DNA of 64,000 nt from Pseudahrensia aquimaris. Lineage in GTDB: Bacteria; Pseudomonadota; Alphaproteobacteria; Rhizobiales; Rhizobiaceae. The translations under genes were made by a program, and so were the position numbers. Numbering within the stretch: position 1 is the stretch's first letter; each line of letters starts with the position of its first letter. Positions 7,287 to 15,888 of this stretch are shown here, one piece after another. The notes beneath the pieces were generated by a model. The model was not told where the DNA came from. It saw nothing but the letters and a program-made list of their open reading frames with translations, and did no database searches. The stretch is from positions 186,001 through 250,000 of the forward strand of contig NZ_JBHTJV010000026.1 of NCBI RefSeq assembly GCF_042676045.1, in the 5' to 3' direction.

Positions 7287-8765
7287 CTACCACCACTTCT
7301 CCGGCGTATAGCGGCCACAGGCTTCTTCGATCACATGGCCAGCCTGAAACAAAGTGCCTTCCTCGAAAGGCCGTCCGATCAATTGGAGGCCCAGCGGCAA
7401 GCCGTCAGCAGATAGTCCCGCAGGTACGGCAATGCCCGGCAATCCAGCCATGTTCACCGTGACCGTGAAGACGTCGTTGAGATACATCTTCACCGGATCG
7501 GCGGCCATTTCTTTATCGCCAATCGCAAACGCCGCTGATGGTGTAGCAGGCGTCAGGATCGTGTCGACACCTTGGGCAAACACAGTTTCGAAATCACGCT
7601 TGATAAGTGTGCGAACCTTCTGCGCCCGCAAATAATAGGCATCGTAATATCCAGCAGACAGAACGTAAGTCCCGATCATAATGCGCCGCTTCACCTCTTC
7701 GCCAAAACCGGCAGCGCGGGTGTTTTCATACATTTCGTCAATGGTCTTGCCATCAACACGGAGCCCGTATTTCACGCCATCATAGCGCGCGAGGTTCGAA
7801 GACGCCTCGGCCGGCGCAACGATGTAATAGGCTGGCAGAGCATATTTCGTGTGCGGCAGCGAGATATCGACGATTTCGGCACCAGCATCTTTCAAAATCG
7901 CGATGCCTTTCTGCCAAAGCTCTTCGATTTCCGCAGGCATCCCATCCAGACGGTATTCCTTGGGAATACCAATCTTCATGCCCTTCACGCCTTTGCCAAT
8001 AAACGCTTCGTAGTCCGGCACGGGAATGTCCACGCAGGTGGTGTCTTTGGGGTCTGGCGAGGCCATCGAACTGAGCATGATTGCAGCATCGCGCACATCG
8101 CGGGAAATCGGTCCCGCTTGGTCGAGCGAAGAAGCGAACGCCACCATGCCCCAGCGCGAACAGCGGCCATAAGTGGGTTTAATTCCAACAGTCCCTGTGA
8201 ACGCAGCAGGCTGGCGAATGGACCCACCCGTGTCAGATGCGGTCGCCCCAGCGCATAGATGCGCAGACACCGCCGCAGCAGAACCACCAGACGAACCGCC
8301 CGGCACCAGCTTCGTACCATCCGCACCGCGCCAAGGGTTCACCACGGGACCGTAATACGATGTCTCGTTGGAAGAGCCCATCGCAAACTCGTCCATGTTC
8401 AGCTTGCCGAGGGTTACAGCGCCATCGTCCAGCAGGTTCTGCGTCACGGTCGATTCGTAGCGCGGCTCAAATCCGTCCAAAATATGCGAACAAGCCTGCG
8501 TATGAACGCCTTTAGTGGCGTAAAGATCTTTTATTCCCAGTGGGATACCTTCGAGAATCCCACCTTCACCCTTGGCCAACTTTTCATCCGAGGCCGCAGC
8601 CTGCGAACGCGCCAGTTCCGGCGTCACTTTGATGTAAGCGTTGAAGGCGTCGTTGGAGGAATCAATTGCCGCCAAATAGGCATCCGTCAGTTCGGCGGAA
8701 GTGAATGTCTTGGCCTTGAGCCCGTCGCGGGCCTCGCCGATAGTGAGTGCGGTCAGATCGGTCAA
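7287..8765 (-). CDS. gatA: Aspartyl/glutamyl-tRNA amidotransferase subunit A
   Basis: GatA hydrolyses glutamine and passes ammonia to GatB for Gln-tRNA(Gln) (or Asn-tRNA(Asn)) formation. The 492-residue protein has the amidase-signature triad: Lys79 (PLGIKDLY), Ser158 in the cis position of PGGSSGGSAAAV and the nucleophile Ser182 in ASDTGGSIRQPA. Length and C-terminal GLPLGLQLIGRPFEE are standard. It lies five bases after gatC. gatB, usually a close neighbour, is displaced by the bufferin operon and two further genes. Confidence 0.97.
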   Translation of the reverse strand: MTDLTALTIGEARDGLKAKTFTSAELTDAYLAAIDSSNDAFNAYIKVTPELARSQAAASDEKLAKGEGGILEGIPLGIKDLYATKGVHTQACSHILDGFEPRYESTVTQNLLDDGAVTLGKLNMDEFAMGSSNETSYYGPVVNPWRGADGTKLVPGGSSGGSAAAVSAHLCAGATASDTGGSIRQPAAFTGTVGIKPTYGRCSRWGMVAFASSLDQAGPISRDVRDAAIMLSSMASPDPKDTTCVDIPVPDYEAFIGKGVKGMKIGIPKEYRLDGMPAEIEELWQKGIAILKDAGAEIVDISLPHTKYALPAYYIVAPAEASSNLARYDGVKYGLRVDGKTIDEMYENTRAAGFGEEVKRRIMIGTYVLSAGYYDAYYLRAQKVRTLIKRDFETVFAQGVDTILTPATPSAAFAIGDKEMAADPVKMYLNDVFTVTVNMAGLPGIAVPAGLSADGLPLGLQLIGRPFEEGTLFQAGHVIEEACGRYTPEKWW

Positions 8766-8770
8766 AGCGC

Positions 8771-9058
8771 TTACTCCACCACTTTAGGAACAAGGAAAAA
8801 GTGATCTTCGGTTGCAGGCGCGTTGGCGACGATATCGTCGGCCTTGTCACCGTCCGTTACTTTGTCAGCACGCTTGCGCATGGTCATATCGACCACCGAT
8901 GTCATCGGCTCCACGCCGGAAACATCAAGCTCGTTGAGCTGTTCGACAAAGCCGAGAATGGTGTTCAACTCATCCTGCATGGAGGCCGCACGCTCGTCGG
9001 TGATGGCGATGCGTGACAGCTTGGCGACACGTTTGACTGTGGCGATATCGACGGACAT
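8771..9058 (-). CDS. gatC: Aspartyl/glutamyl-tRNA amidotransferase subunit C
   Basis: A 95-residue GatC, the small clamp that holds GatA and GatB together. It shows the family pattern VKRVAKLSRIAITDERAASM, then LNTILGFVEQLNELDVSGVEP, then the R-A-D-K-V and A-P-A-T-E-D-H-F-F-L-V-P-K-V-V-E tail. First gene of gatC-gatA, which are five bases apart. About 105 bases without a recognisable feature separate it from the secreted protein gene upstream. Confidence 0.96.
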   Translation of the reverse strand: MSVDIATVKRVAKLSRIAITDERAASMQDELNTILGFVEQLNELDVSGVEPMTSVVDMTMRKRADKVTDGDKADDIVANAPATEDHFFLVPKVVE

Positions 9059-9163
9059 TGGCCCTGCTCTTTTTCATAAAACCTTGGGAAATTCTGCGCC
9101 GCTTATAGGCAAGCGGACAAGCCCGCGCAACGCCTGCTCGAACGCTTTGCTATTGAAACGACG

Positions 9164-9619
9164 CTATTGCGGATGGACTTCGCACCAGCGGTGCAGCTCG
9201 CCTTCGGGCTGGATGGTGGCAGGGTCAGCGTTTGAGCTCTCATCGTAGAAAACATAGATGTCCGCTCTCTCACTGTCGACTTGCTCTCTGGAAAATAAGA
9301 ATTGCGTAAACGAGACAGAAGCGCCCTCTTGGCAGATCGACTGCGCCGTTGCGAAATCACCACGCACAAACACAGCGTGGAAATCGCATGATCCTTCCCA
9401 TCCGTCCGTGAAGCCGTCCTTGGTGAGATAGCTGACCGCGTTAGCAAAAGAGCGCGGTTCGCCGGCCGCCACACGTGCTTTCATTTTCGCGCAACCATCC
9501 GGCGTGGCGTAGATGCCTTCGATCCAGTTCAAATCTTCTCGCACTTCCAACGATTGCGCTGTAGCAGGCCCGAGAAACAGCGCCAAAATCGCGCCCGAAA
9601 ACAGCAAAGCTCTACGCAT
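9164..9619 (-). CDS. Secreted protein of unknown function with four cysteines
   Basis: A 151-residue protein with a clear signal peptide (M-R-R then a hydrophobic run to the A-T-A site near residue 21). The mature part has four Cys (in PDGCAK, EGSCDF, QSICQE and HRWCEV), suggesting two disulfides in the periplasm. I recognise no family. The chosen ATG at 9619 overlaps the stop codon of the UPF0173 gene by eight bases (ATGCGTAG), so the two are probably translationally coupled; five further codons upstream are possible but unlikely. Confidence 0.7.
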   Translation of the reverse strand: MRRALLFSGAILALFLGPATAQSLEVREDLNWIEGIYATPDGCAKMKARVAAGEPRSFANAVSYLTKDGFTDGWEGSCDFHAVFVRGDFATAQSICQEGASVSFTQFLFSREQVDSERADIYVFYDESSNADPATIQPEGELHRWCEVHPQ

Positions 9620-10316
9620 CGAAAGCCTCGCCAATTGTCGCTACTTTCACAGCAGTCTTGTGGCCCTTCATGCCCTGAACAAACGTATCCGGTGTTGCGT
9701 CGATCAGCGGGAAAGTGCCGTAATGACACGGAATTGCTGTATCAAAATTGAAGAACCGCTGACAGGCCAACGCTGCCACAGCCCCACCCATCGTGAAACG
9801 GTCTCCCACGGGCACGATGCCAATCTGCGGTTTGTGCAATTCTTCTATCAGCGCCATGTCGCCGAAAATATCCGTATCGCCCATGTGATAGAGAGATTTT
9901 CCATCCGCAAAGTGAAACACCAGCCCGTTCGGCAGGCCAAGATCGTGGGCAATGCCGTCTTCATCTACATGCGCTGACGAATGGAATGCCTGAACCCATG
10001 TCATAGAAAAGCCGTCGTGGTGAACTGTGCCGCCCGTATTGCCCACATCCAGCTTTTCCGCACCGCGTTTGCCCAGCCAGGAAGCCAGATCTGCGTTGGC
10101 GATCACGGTAGCGTCGGTTTGCTGGGCGATGGCAATCGTATCCCCCACATGATCGCCGTGCCCGTGTGTGAGGCAAATATGAGTCAACCCGTTGATTGCT
10201 TCCGCCCGTTTGTCTTCGGGAAAGACGGGATTGCCGCTAAAGAACGGATCAATGAGAATGCGTGCCTCTTGCGTTTCGATGCGAAAGGCGGAATGCCCAT
10301 ACCAAGTGATCTTCAT
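9612..10316 (-). CDS. UPF0173 metal-dependent hydrolase (metallo-beta-lactamase fold)
   Basis: A 234-residue protein beginning MKITWYGHSAFRIET, the standard N-terminus of the UPF0173/YtkL family. The zinc-binding H-x-H-x-D-H motif is present as THGHGDHVGD (about residues 50-59). Further ligands lie in HMGDTDIFGD and IPCHYGTFPLID, where the terminal His of this family is found. The physiological substrate is unknown. An upstream open frame to 10472 only mirrors ruvX on the other strand and was excluded. It is divergent from ruvX. Confidence 0.9.
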   Translation of the reverse strand: MKITWYGHSAFRIETQEARILIDPFFSGNPVFPEDKRAEAINGLTHICLTHGHGDHVGDTIAIAQQTDATVIANADLASWLGKRGAEKLDVGNTGGTVHHDGFSMTWVQAFHSSAHVDEDGIAHDLGLPNGLVFHFADGKSLYHMGDTDIFGDMALIEELHKPQIGIVPVGDRFTMGGAVAALACQRFFNFDTAIPCHYGTFPLIDATPDTFVQGMKGHKTAVKVATIGEAFDA

Positions 10317-10333
10317 TGCGAAAGCCTCCATTC

Positions 10334-10813
10334 GTGAACCAGTCCGATTTGCACGACGTTGAAGCCTTCGCCGCCCGGCTGCAAGGGGCTGGCCGCCTGC
10401 TCGCGCTTGATTTGGGGTCCAAAACCATCGGCTTGGCGATTTCCGACAGCATGTGGACAGTCGCTTCGCCACTGCACACGATCAAGCGTACAAAATTCAG
10501 CAAGGACGCTGCCGCGCTTCAAGAGATTGTAGCGCGGGAATACATCCATGGCCTCGTCATCGGTTGGCCGATCAACATGAACGGCACCGAAGGCCCGCGC
10601 TGTCAGGCCACAAGTGCTTTCCAGCGCAATCTGTCGAGGCTCATGGCACTGCCGATGATGTATTGGGACGAGCGCCTCAGCTCCGTTGCAGCAGAACGGG
10701 CCATGCTGGAAGCCGACCTCTCCCGCGCCAAACGCGCCGAGCGCATCGACTCGGTCGCAGCAAGCGTGATCCTGCAAGCAGCTTTGGACAGATTGTACGA
10801 ATTCAGGCGGTAG
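10334..10813 (+). CDS. ruvX: RuvX/YqgF family putative Holliday junction resolvase
   Basis: A 159-residue RNase H-fold protein. It carries LLALDLGSKTIGLAISD (first catalytic Asp, about residue 20), GWPINMNGTEGPR, MMYWDERLSS (acidic pair) and a final IDSVAAS helix with the last catalytic Asp. Family members act in 16S pre-rRNA 5' end processing and may resolve Holliday junctions. I chose the GTG at 10334, which gives the usual distance to the first motif; a TTG at 10316 would add six residues. The 3' end overlaps the convergent membrane protein gene by 11 bases. Confidence 0.92.
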   Translation: MNQSDLHDVEAFAARLQGAGRLLALDLGSKTIGLAISDSMWTVASPLHTIKRTKFSKDAAALQEIVAREYIHGLVIGWPINMNGTEGPRCQATSAFQRNLSRLMALPMMYWDERLSSVAAERAMLEADLSRAKRAERIDSVAASVILQAALDRLYEFRR

Positions 10814-11114
10814 CGTCGCCGCGCTCACGAAAAGCAGCGATTTTGCGCTTCGCCCAAGCGAAAATTCGCTTTCGCTTTTTGACGAACAGATAGATCGTCA
10901 GCAGCAGGGCTCCATCAAATACGAGTGCCTTGAGCAGTAAACTCGGCAATTCGGAAATCTCAACCCCGAGCATGCGGGCGTATAATTCAAGGAACTGATC
11001 GTGCATTTCGCGTGAAAAAAGGAACGTGCCAAAATTCCAGTCATTGTAGGAAAGGGTGAACCAGACGATTAAAAAACCAAGGGGCAAACTCCAAAGTTTC
11101 AACCAGGTTTTCAT
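10803..11114 (-). CDS. Small two-span membrane protein, DUF6105-like
   Basis: A 103-residue protein with hydrophobic segments at about residues 4-22 and 64-82 and a strongly basic C-terminus (KKRKRIFAWAKRKI). The motif SYNDWNFGTFLFSREMHD after the first segment recalls the rhizobial DUF6105 family (S-x-N-D-x-x-F-G-T-x-F-F-S-R). The family name is from memory and should be checked. Function unknown. Start set at the ATG at 11114; an upstream start at 11147 would add eleven residues before the membrane segment. Confidence 0.65.
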   Translation of the reverse strand: MKTWLKLWSLPLGFLIVWFTLSYNDWNFGTFLFSREMHDQFLELYARMLGVEISELPSLLLKALVFDGALLLTIYLFVKKRKRIFAWAKRKIAAFRERGDATA

Positions 11115-11227
11115 TGTTCGTCGTATCCAGTGCCGCTCGATTACCAATTCAACCTGAAGTGTTGCGAACGGCGCCGCAACGATAACTAATTGTTAACCTT
11201 AACGTCTGTGCACAAAGCCCCGCCCGA

Positions 11228-12862
11228 TTATTCTGGTAGGACAAAATCGATGATAGCGCGGGCATCCATTCGTGCATCCATCATGCCGTAGGTGTGCCGC
11301 CAGGGTCGACCAAGACGGCTCTCGACAAACGCATCAGCCAGCATTGGAGGCAAAGACAACCGCATTTCAGCGGCAGCAGCCGTTAGCGCCAATTGTTCGG
11401 TGAACAACCGGGCAGAGCCCTCATCAGCCATCGCCATGTCGGCCGTGATACGCAGAACATCGATGGTTTGTTGGCTGGTTGCGCCCATACCTTGGGAAAT
11501 TGTCTCAAGCACCGCATCGACCGAGCCACGACTTTTGCCCATAGCGCGCAGAACGTCGAGGCACATGACGTTACCAGAGCCCTCCCAAATGGCATTGAGC
11601 GGCGCTTCACGGTAAAGCCTCGCCATGATGCCATCTTCGACGTAGCCGTTGCCTCCCAAACACTCCATCGCCTCAACCACAAGCGCAGGAGCCGCTTTGC
11701 AGACCCAATATTTGACAACAGGGGTCATAAGACGCGCGTAGGCTCCTTCAGCATCAGACGTTGCAGCAGCATCAAAAGACCGCGCCAGACGCAGCGTCAG
11801 CGCTTGTGCGGCAGCGACATCAAGCGCCATGTCGGCCAGCACGCGCTCCATCAGCGGTTGGTCGATCAACGGCTTGCCGAAAGCCTTGCGGTGGCGGGCA
11901 TGATGAACAGCCTCAGCGAGGGCCGTGCGCATTTGGGCGGCTGACGATACAGCACAATCGAGCCTGGAAAGCGTCACCATTTCCAGCATCAGGGCGATAC
12001 CACGCCCCTCCTCCCCCACCAACGTCGCGAAGGCATTGTCGAGCAGCATTTCAGAAGACGCATTGGATTGGTTGCCCAGCTTGTTTTTCAACCTTTGGAT
12101 GCGCAGTCCATTGTTGCTGCCGTCGGGCAAGAGTCGAGGCAGGAGGAAGCAAGAAATACCCTTGTCTGTGCGCGCCAAAACAAAGAAAGCGTCACACATG
12201 GGCGCGGAGAAAAACCATTTTTCTCCCGAAAGCCGCCACATGCCAGCATTAGCGCCGGAACCGGCCCGTTCGGCCCGAGTGGTGATTTGGCGCAAGTCCG
12301 TGCCGCCCTGCCGTTCAGTCATTCCCATGCCGACAGTCAGTCCGCGCTTGTTACCGGGTGCCTTGTTGGACGAATCATAGGTGCGGGTACTGATGCGTGG
12401 CAGCCAATCGCGGGCGAGCGCTTCATCAGCAAGAAAGATGGCAACAGAAGCGTTTGTCATGGTAATCGGGCATGTGTGCCCCGCTTCCAACTGGCATGTG
12501 AGCATAAAGCGGTATGCGCGGCGAAGGTGTCGTTGTCCCGCCTCGTCATCAGAGCGATCCCAAACCGAATAGTGCAAGCCTTGGGATACCGCCTTGCGCA
12601 TCAGCGCATGATAGGCAGGATGAAACTCCACTTGGTCCAGCCGTTCACCCCGCGCATCGAGGGAACGGAGCCGAGGCGGGTTCTCGTTTGCCATCCTCGC
12701 CAAATCAAGCGCCTCTGCGGAGCCAACCCAGCGCCCGTGAGACATCAATTCCTGGTGCACATCTTGGCCCATTGCATTAGTCAGATGCAGCAAAACGCCG
12801 TCGCTGGTGTATGCGTTATAGTTCTCATGCAACGGCGCGATATTCGTAATGGTCTGGCTCAA
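11228..12862 (-). CDS. aidB: AidB family acyl-CoA dehydrogenase-like protein (alkylation response)
   Basis: A 544-residue flavoprotein of the AidB branch of acyl-CoA dehydrogenases, the size of E. coli AidB. AidB landmarks are present: YTSDGVLLHLTNAMG near the start, FHPAYHALM, MTNASVAIFLA, GMGMTERQGGTDLR, GEKWFFSAPMCDAFFVLA, SCFLLPRLLPDG, KLGNQSNASSEM, and MEALGGNGY-like MECLGGNGYVEDG followed by IWEGSGNVMCLDVLR. E. coli AidB binds DNA and FAD and is induced by alkylating agents. Start chosen at a TTG (12862) with AAGGGG ten bases upstream, which gives the family N-terminus; the frame is open further but would run into the pyrB promoter. No ada or alkB neighbour. Confidence 0.88.
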   Translation of the reverse strand: MSQTITNIAPLHENYNAYTSDGVLLHLTNAMGQDVHQELMSHGRWVGSAEALDLARMANENPPRLRSLDARGERLDQVEFHPAYHALMRKAVSQGLHYSVWDRSDDEAGQRHLRRAYRFMLTCQLEAGHTCPITMTNASVAIFLADEALARDWLPRISTRTYDSSNKAPGNKRGLTVGMGMTERQGGTDLRQITTRAERAGSGANAGMWRLSGEKWFFSAPMCDAFFVLARTDKGISCFLLPRLLPDGSNNGLRIQRLKNKLGNQSNASSEMLLDNAFATLVGEEGRGIALMLEMVTLSRLDCAVSSAAQMRTALAEAVHHARHRKAFGKPLIDQPLMERVLADMALDVAAAQALTLRLARSFDAAATSDAEGAYARLMTPVVKYWVCKAAPALVVEAMECLGGNGYVEDGIMARLYREAPLNAIWEGSGNVMCLDVLRAMGKSRGSVDAVLETISQGMGATSQQTIDVLRITADMAMADEGSARLFTEQLALTAAAAEMRLSLPPMLADAFVESRLGRPWRHTYGMMDARMDARAIIDFVLPE

Positions 12863-12971
12863 AGCACAGCACCCCTTTTTGCAACGTTCTGGGGAGAAGA
12901 AACATGCAGCCCACCCAAAACGCAAGCGCCGCTTGCCGCAAGCACGACAAGCGCCTATAGACCCGTTTTTA

Positions 12972-13958
12972 ATGGCACATACATCAAAACCACGCGAAAC
13001 CGACGCAGCGGCCTTCCAGCCCAAACCGTTTGCTTTGCAGCACCTGCTCGCCATAGAAGGCTTGAGCACTTCTGAAATCACCTATTTGCTCGACCGCGCG
13101 GACGAAATGGTCAGCGTTTCGCGCCAAGCAGAAAAAAAGCGCCACACGCTTTCCAGCCGCACACAGATCAATCTGTTTTTTGAAGCATCCACCCGCACGC
13201 AGTCGTCGTTCGAGATCGCAGGCAAGCGGCTTGGTATGGATGTGATGAACATGGCAGTCGCCCATTCGTCGGTGAAAAAGGGCGAAACCCTGCTAGACAC
13301 CGCAATGACGCTGAACGCGATGCAGCCAGACCTACTGGTCGTGCGCCATCACGCTTCTGGTGCTGTGGAACTGCTTGCCCAAAAGGTTGGCTGCGCCGTC
13401 ATAAATGCAGGAGACGGCGCTCATGAGCACCCGACGCAAGCGCTGCTGGACGCGCTTACAATCCGCCGCGCCAAAGGGCGGATTGAAGGACTGACAGTTG
13501 CCATTTGCGGCGACATTCTCCATTCCCGAGTTGCCCGCTCAAACATTCAACTTCTAAACGCCCTTGGCGCACAAGTGCGTGTTATCGGACCATCAACCCT
13601 CATACCTGGTTCCATAACCTCACTCGGCGTTAAGTCGTTCACTTCAATGCGAGAAGGCCTTTCAGGTTGCGATGTGATCATGATGTTACGCCTTCAAAAT
13701 GAACGGATGAGCGGAGCGTATGTGCCATCTGTGCGCGAGTTTTACCATTTCTTTGGCCTCACCCGTGAAAAGCTGGCATACGCCAAGCAAGACGCCATTG
13801 TCATGCACCCGGCGCCCATGAACCGCGGCGTCGAAATCGCATCAGATATCGCTGACGGACCGCAAAGCGTGATTTTTCAACAGGTCGAGATGGGCGTTGC
13901 CGTCCGTATGGCTGTGATGGAAGCGCTTATGGAAGTGCGTCAGCGGAGCGAAACATGA
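12972..13958 (+). CDS. pyrB: Aspartate carbamoyltransferase catalytic subunit
   Basis: PyrB joins carbamoyl phosphate and aspartate, the committed step of pyrimidine synthesis. The 328 residues contain the carbamoyl-phosphate loop EASTRTQSSFE, the mobile SSVKKGET segment, HHASGAVELL, HPTQALLDALTI and the C-terminal MHPAPMNRGVEI. I place the start at 12972 (MAHTSKPRE); the frame is open to 12849 but that part overlaps the aidB start. No pyrI regulatory gene follows; instead a dihydroorotase homologue overlaps the stop by four bases (ATGA), the arrangement of class A ATCases that need an inactive DHOase partner. Confidence 0.96.
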   Translation: MAHTSKPRETDAAAFQPKPFALQHLLAIEGLSTSEITYLLDRADEMVSVSRQAEKKRHTLSSRTQINLFFEASTRTQSSFEIAGKRLGMDVMNMAVAHSSVKKGETLLDTAMTLNAMQPDLLVVRHHASGAVELLAQKVGCAVINAGDGAHEHPTQALLDALTIRRAKGRIEGLTVAICGDILHSRVARSNIQLLNALGAQVRVIGPSTLIPGSITSLGVKSFTSMREGLSGCDVIMMLRLQNERMSGAYVPSVREFYHFFGLTREKLAYAKQDAIVMHPAPMNRGVEIASDIADGPQSVIFQQVEMGVAVRMAVMEALMEVRQRSET

Positions 13959-15241
13959 ACCAGCGTCATTTCATCAACGCACGTGTGATCGACCCCGCCT
14001 CGGGCTTTGATGGTCCCGGTGAAGTTCTTGTCGAAGGCGACAAGATAACTGCGGTCGCCAAGTCAGTTGATAAGTCATCGCTCAAGAAAAATGTGAAAGC
14101 TATTGATTGCAGTGGTTTTGTTCTTGCGCCGGGCTTGGTCGACACCCGCGTTTTTGTAGGTGAACCGGGTACGGAATACCGCGAAACCATAGCTTCCGCG
14201 GCTGAGGCTGCAGCTGCGGGTGGCGTCACGTCCTTTGTCATGATGCCCGACACAGACCCGCCCATTGACGATGTCGCGCTGGTCGAATTCGTGCGTCGCA
14301 CGGCAACCGACACCGCCAAAGTCCACGTCTACCCCACAGCAGCGGTTACACGTGCGCTTAAAGGCACGGAAATGACGGAGATGGGGTTGCTCAGCCAAGC
14401 TGGCGCCGTTGCCTTCACCGATGGCCGCAACACAATCGAAAACGCAGCAGTTTTCCGTCGCGCCTTGCAATATGCCCGCGATTTTGACGCTCTGATTATG
14501 GCCACAACGCAGGAAAAGACCCTTTCTGGCTCCGGTGTCATGCATTCGGGCGCAAATGCTACCCGAATGGGCTTGTCCGGCATTCCGCAAGAGGCAGAAC
14601 TCATCGCGCTTGAACGCGACATGCGGCTGGTCGCTATGACTGGTGGCAAATACCATGCTGCCACACTTTCGGCGGCTCAATCGCTTGATATTGTACGCAA
14701 AGCTAAAAGTGATGGACTAGACGTAACCGCAGGCGTCGCGATTGCAAACCTAAGCCTCAACGAAAACGATATCGGTTCTTACCGCACATTTTTCCGCGTC
14801 TCTCCGCCGCTTCGCGGCGAAGATGATCGGCTGGCGCTTGTCGAAGGGGTGCGAGACGGCACGATCGATGTCATTTGCTCCAACCACGATCCGCAGGACG
14901 TCGATACCAAGCGCCACCCGTTTGCCGAAGCTGAAGATGGCGCGGTTGGCCTCGAAACGCTACTTGCCGCAAGTCTGCGTCTTCACCACTCATCGGATAT
15001 ACCGCTGACCCGCCTGCTCCATTGCCTTTCCACAGGCCCGGCCAACCGCCTGGGCCTGCCTTCGGGGCGCATTGCACCGGGCGCGCCAGCTGATCTGATC
15101 TTGTTCGACCCGGATCATCCGTGGGTGGTCAGCGAAGACGACTTGCGCTCCCGCTCCAAAAACACCGCTTTTGAAGGCGCACGTATGATGGGCCGTGTCT
15201 TGAAAACGTGGGTGGGTGGCCGCAAGGTGTTTTCACTGTGA
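13955..15241 (+). CDS. pyrC: Dihydroorotase-like protein lacking the metal-binding histidines (pseudo-DHOase)
   Basis: A 428-residue amidohydrolase-fold protein translationally coupled to pyrB. Active dihydroorotases carry D-x-H-x-H after the first strand; here that place reads PGLVDTRVFVGEPG, with both histidines lost. The late T-D-H-A-P motif that carries the catalytic Asp is CSNHDPQ, with Asn for Asp. The rest of the family pattern is intact (GVTSFVMMPDTDPPIDD, GLETLLAASL, LSTGPANRLGLPSGRIAPGAPADL). It is therefore probably a structural partner of PyrB, as shown for the inactive PyrC-prime of Pseudomonas; a separate active PyrC must exist elsewhere. Confidence 0.85.
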   Translation: MNQRHFINARVIDPASGFDGPGEVLVEGDKITAVAKSVDKSSLKKNVKAIDCSGFVLAPGLVDTRVFVGEPGTEYRETIASAAEAAAAGGVTSFVMMPDTDPPIDDVALVEFVRRTATDTAKVHVYPTAAVTRALKGTEMTEMGLLSQAGAVAFTDGRNTIENAAVFRRALQYARDFDALIMATTQEKTLSGSGVMHSGANATRMGLSGIPQEAELIALERDMRLVAMTGGKYHAATLSAAQSLDIVRKAKSDGLDVTAGVAIANLSLNENDIGSYRTFFRVSPPLRGEDDRLALVEGVRDGTIDVICSNHDPQDVDTKRHPFAEAEDGAVGLETLLAASLRLHHSSDIPLTRLLHCLSTGPANRLGLPSGRIAPGAPADLILFDPDHPWVVSEDDLRSRSKNTAFEGARMMGRVLKTWVGGRKVFSL

Positions 15242-15272
15242 AGCGCAACTGCGCGCTGTCGGGGGTGAAAGC

Positions 15273-15881
15273 ATGATTTCTGCAATTTTTGGCATCATCG
15301 CTGTTCCTCTGCTTGTGGGCTATCTGGCGGGTTCAATTCCCTTCGGCCTGCTGATCGCCAAGTTTGGCGGTGCCGGCGATGTGCGGGCCATCGGTTCCGG
15401 CAATATCGGCGCTACAAACGTGTTGCGCACCGGCAAAAAGGGATTGGCCGCCGCCACTCTCATCTGCGATGCCTTGAAGGGCACCCTGCCCGTCTTGTTT
15501 TTTCTACCAAACGGCGAAGCCGCGCTGGCCGCAGGCTTCGGCGCATTCGTGGGCCATCTGTTCCCAATCTGGCTCAAATTCAAAGGCGGCAAAGGCATAG
15601 CGACATTTGTGGGCGTCGCCGCAGCGTTTTGGTGGCAAGGCATAGCAGCCTTCGCAGCTGTTTGGCTGATCGTTGCTGCGACCACGCGCTATTCCTCTCT
15701 CGCCGCGATCCTCGCCACCTTAGCCACTACGCTTGCCTTCTGGTTCGCCGGAAGGCTCGAAATCGCATTCGCCTTTTCGCTTATGACGACGCTGGCATGG
15801 CTCAAACATATTCCAAACGTCCAACGCCTTCTGAATGGAACCGAAAGCAAGATCGGGACCAAATCCAAAGACAAGCCGTGA
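15273..15881 (+). CDS. plsY: Glycerol-3-phosphate acyltransferase PlsY
   Basis: PlsY transfers an acyl group from acyl-phosphate to glycerol-3-phosphate, the first step of phospholipid synthesis, in the inner membrane. The 202-residue protein has the three conserved loops: GSIPFGLLIAK (about residues 19-29), GSGNIGATNVLRTGK (41-55) and GHLFPIWLKFKGGKGIAT (90-107), between five hydrophobic segments. Start at the ATG at 15273 following GGGGGTGAAAGC. It follows the pyrB operon by 31 bases and precedes dprA by seven, so one transcript is plausible. Confidence 0.95.
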   Translation: MISAIFGIIAVPLLVGYLAGSIPFGLLIAKFGGAGDVRAIGSGNIGATNVLRTGKKGLAAATLICDALKGTLPVLFFLPNGEAALAAGFGAFVGHLFPIWLKFKGGKGIATFVGVAAAFWWQGIAAFAAVWLIVAATTRYSSLAAILATLATTLAFWFAGRLEIAFAFSLMTTLAWLKHIPNVQRLLNGTESKIGTKSKDKP

Positions 15882-15888
15882 ATCGTTT

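Noticed and set aside
11185..11203. TTAACC next to TTAAC upstream of the DUF6105-like gene
   Set aside because: Spacing of two bases does not fit CtrA; AT-rich intergenic sequence is enough to explain it.
12863..13081. N-terminal extension of aidB
   Set aside because: It runs across the pyrB start, is Cys/Arg-rich and does not resemble AidB; the TTG at 12862 with AAGGGG gives the family N-terminus.
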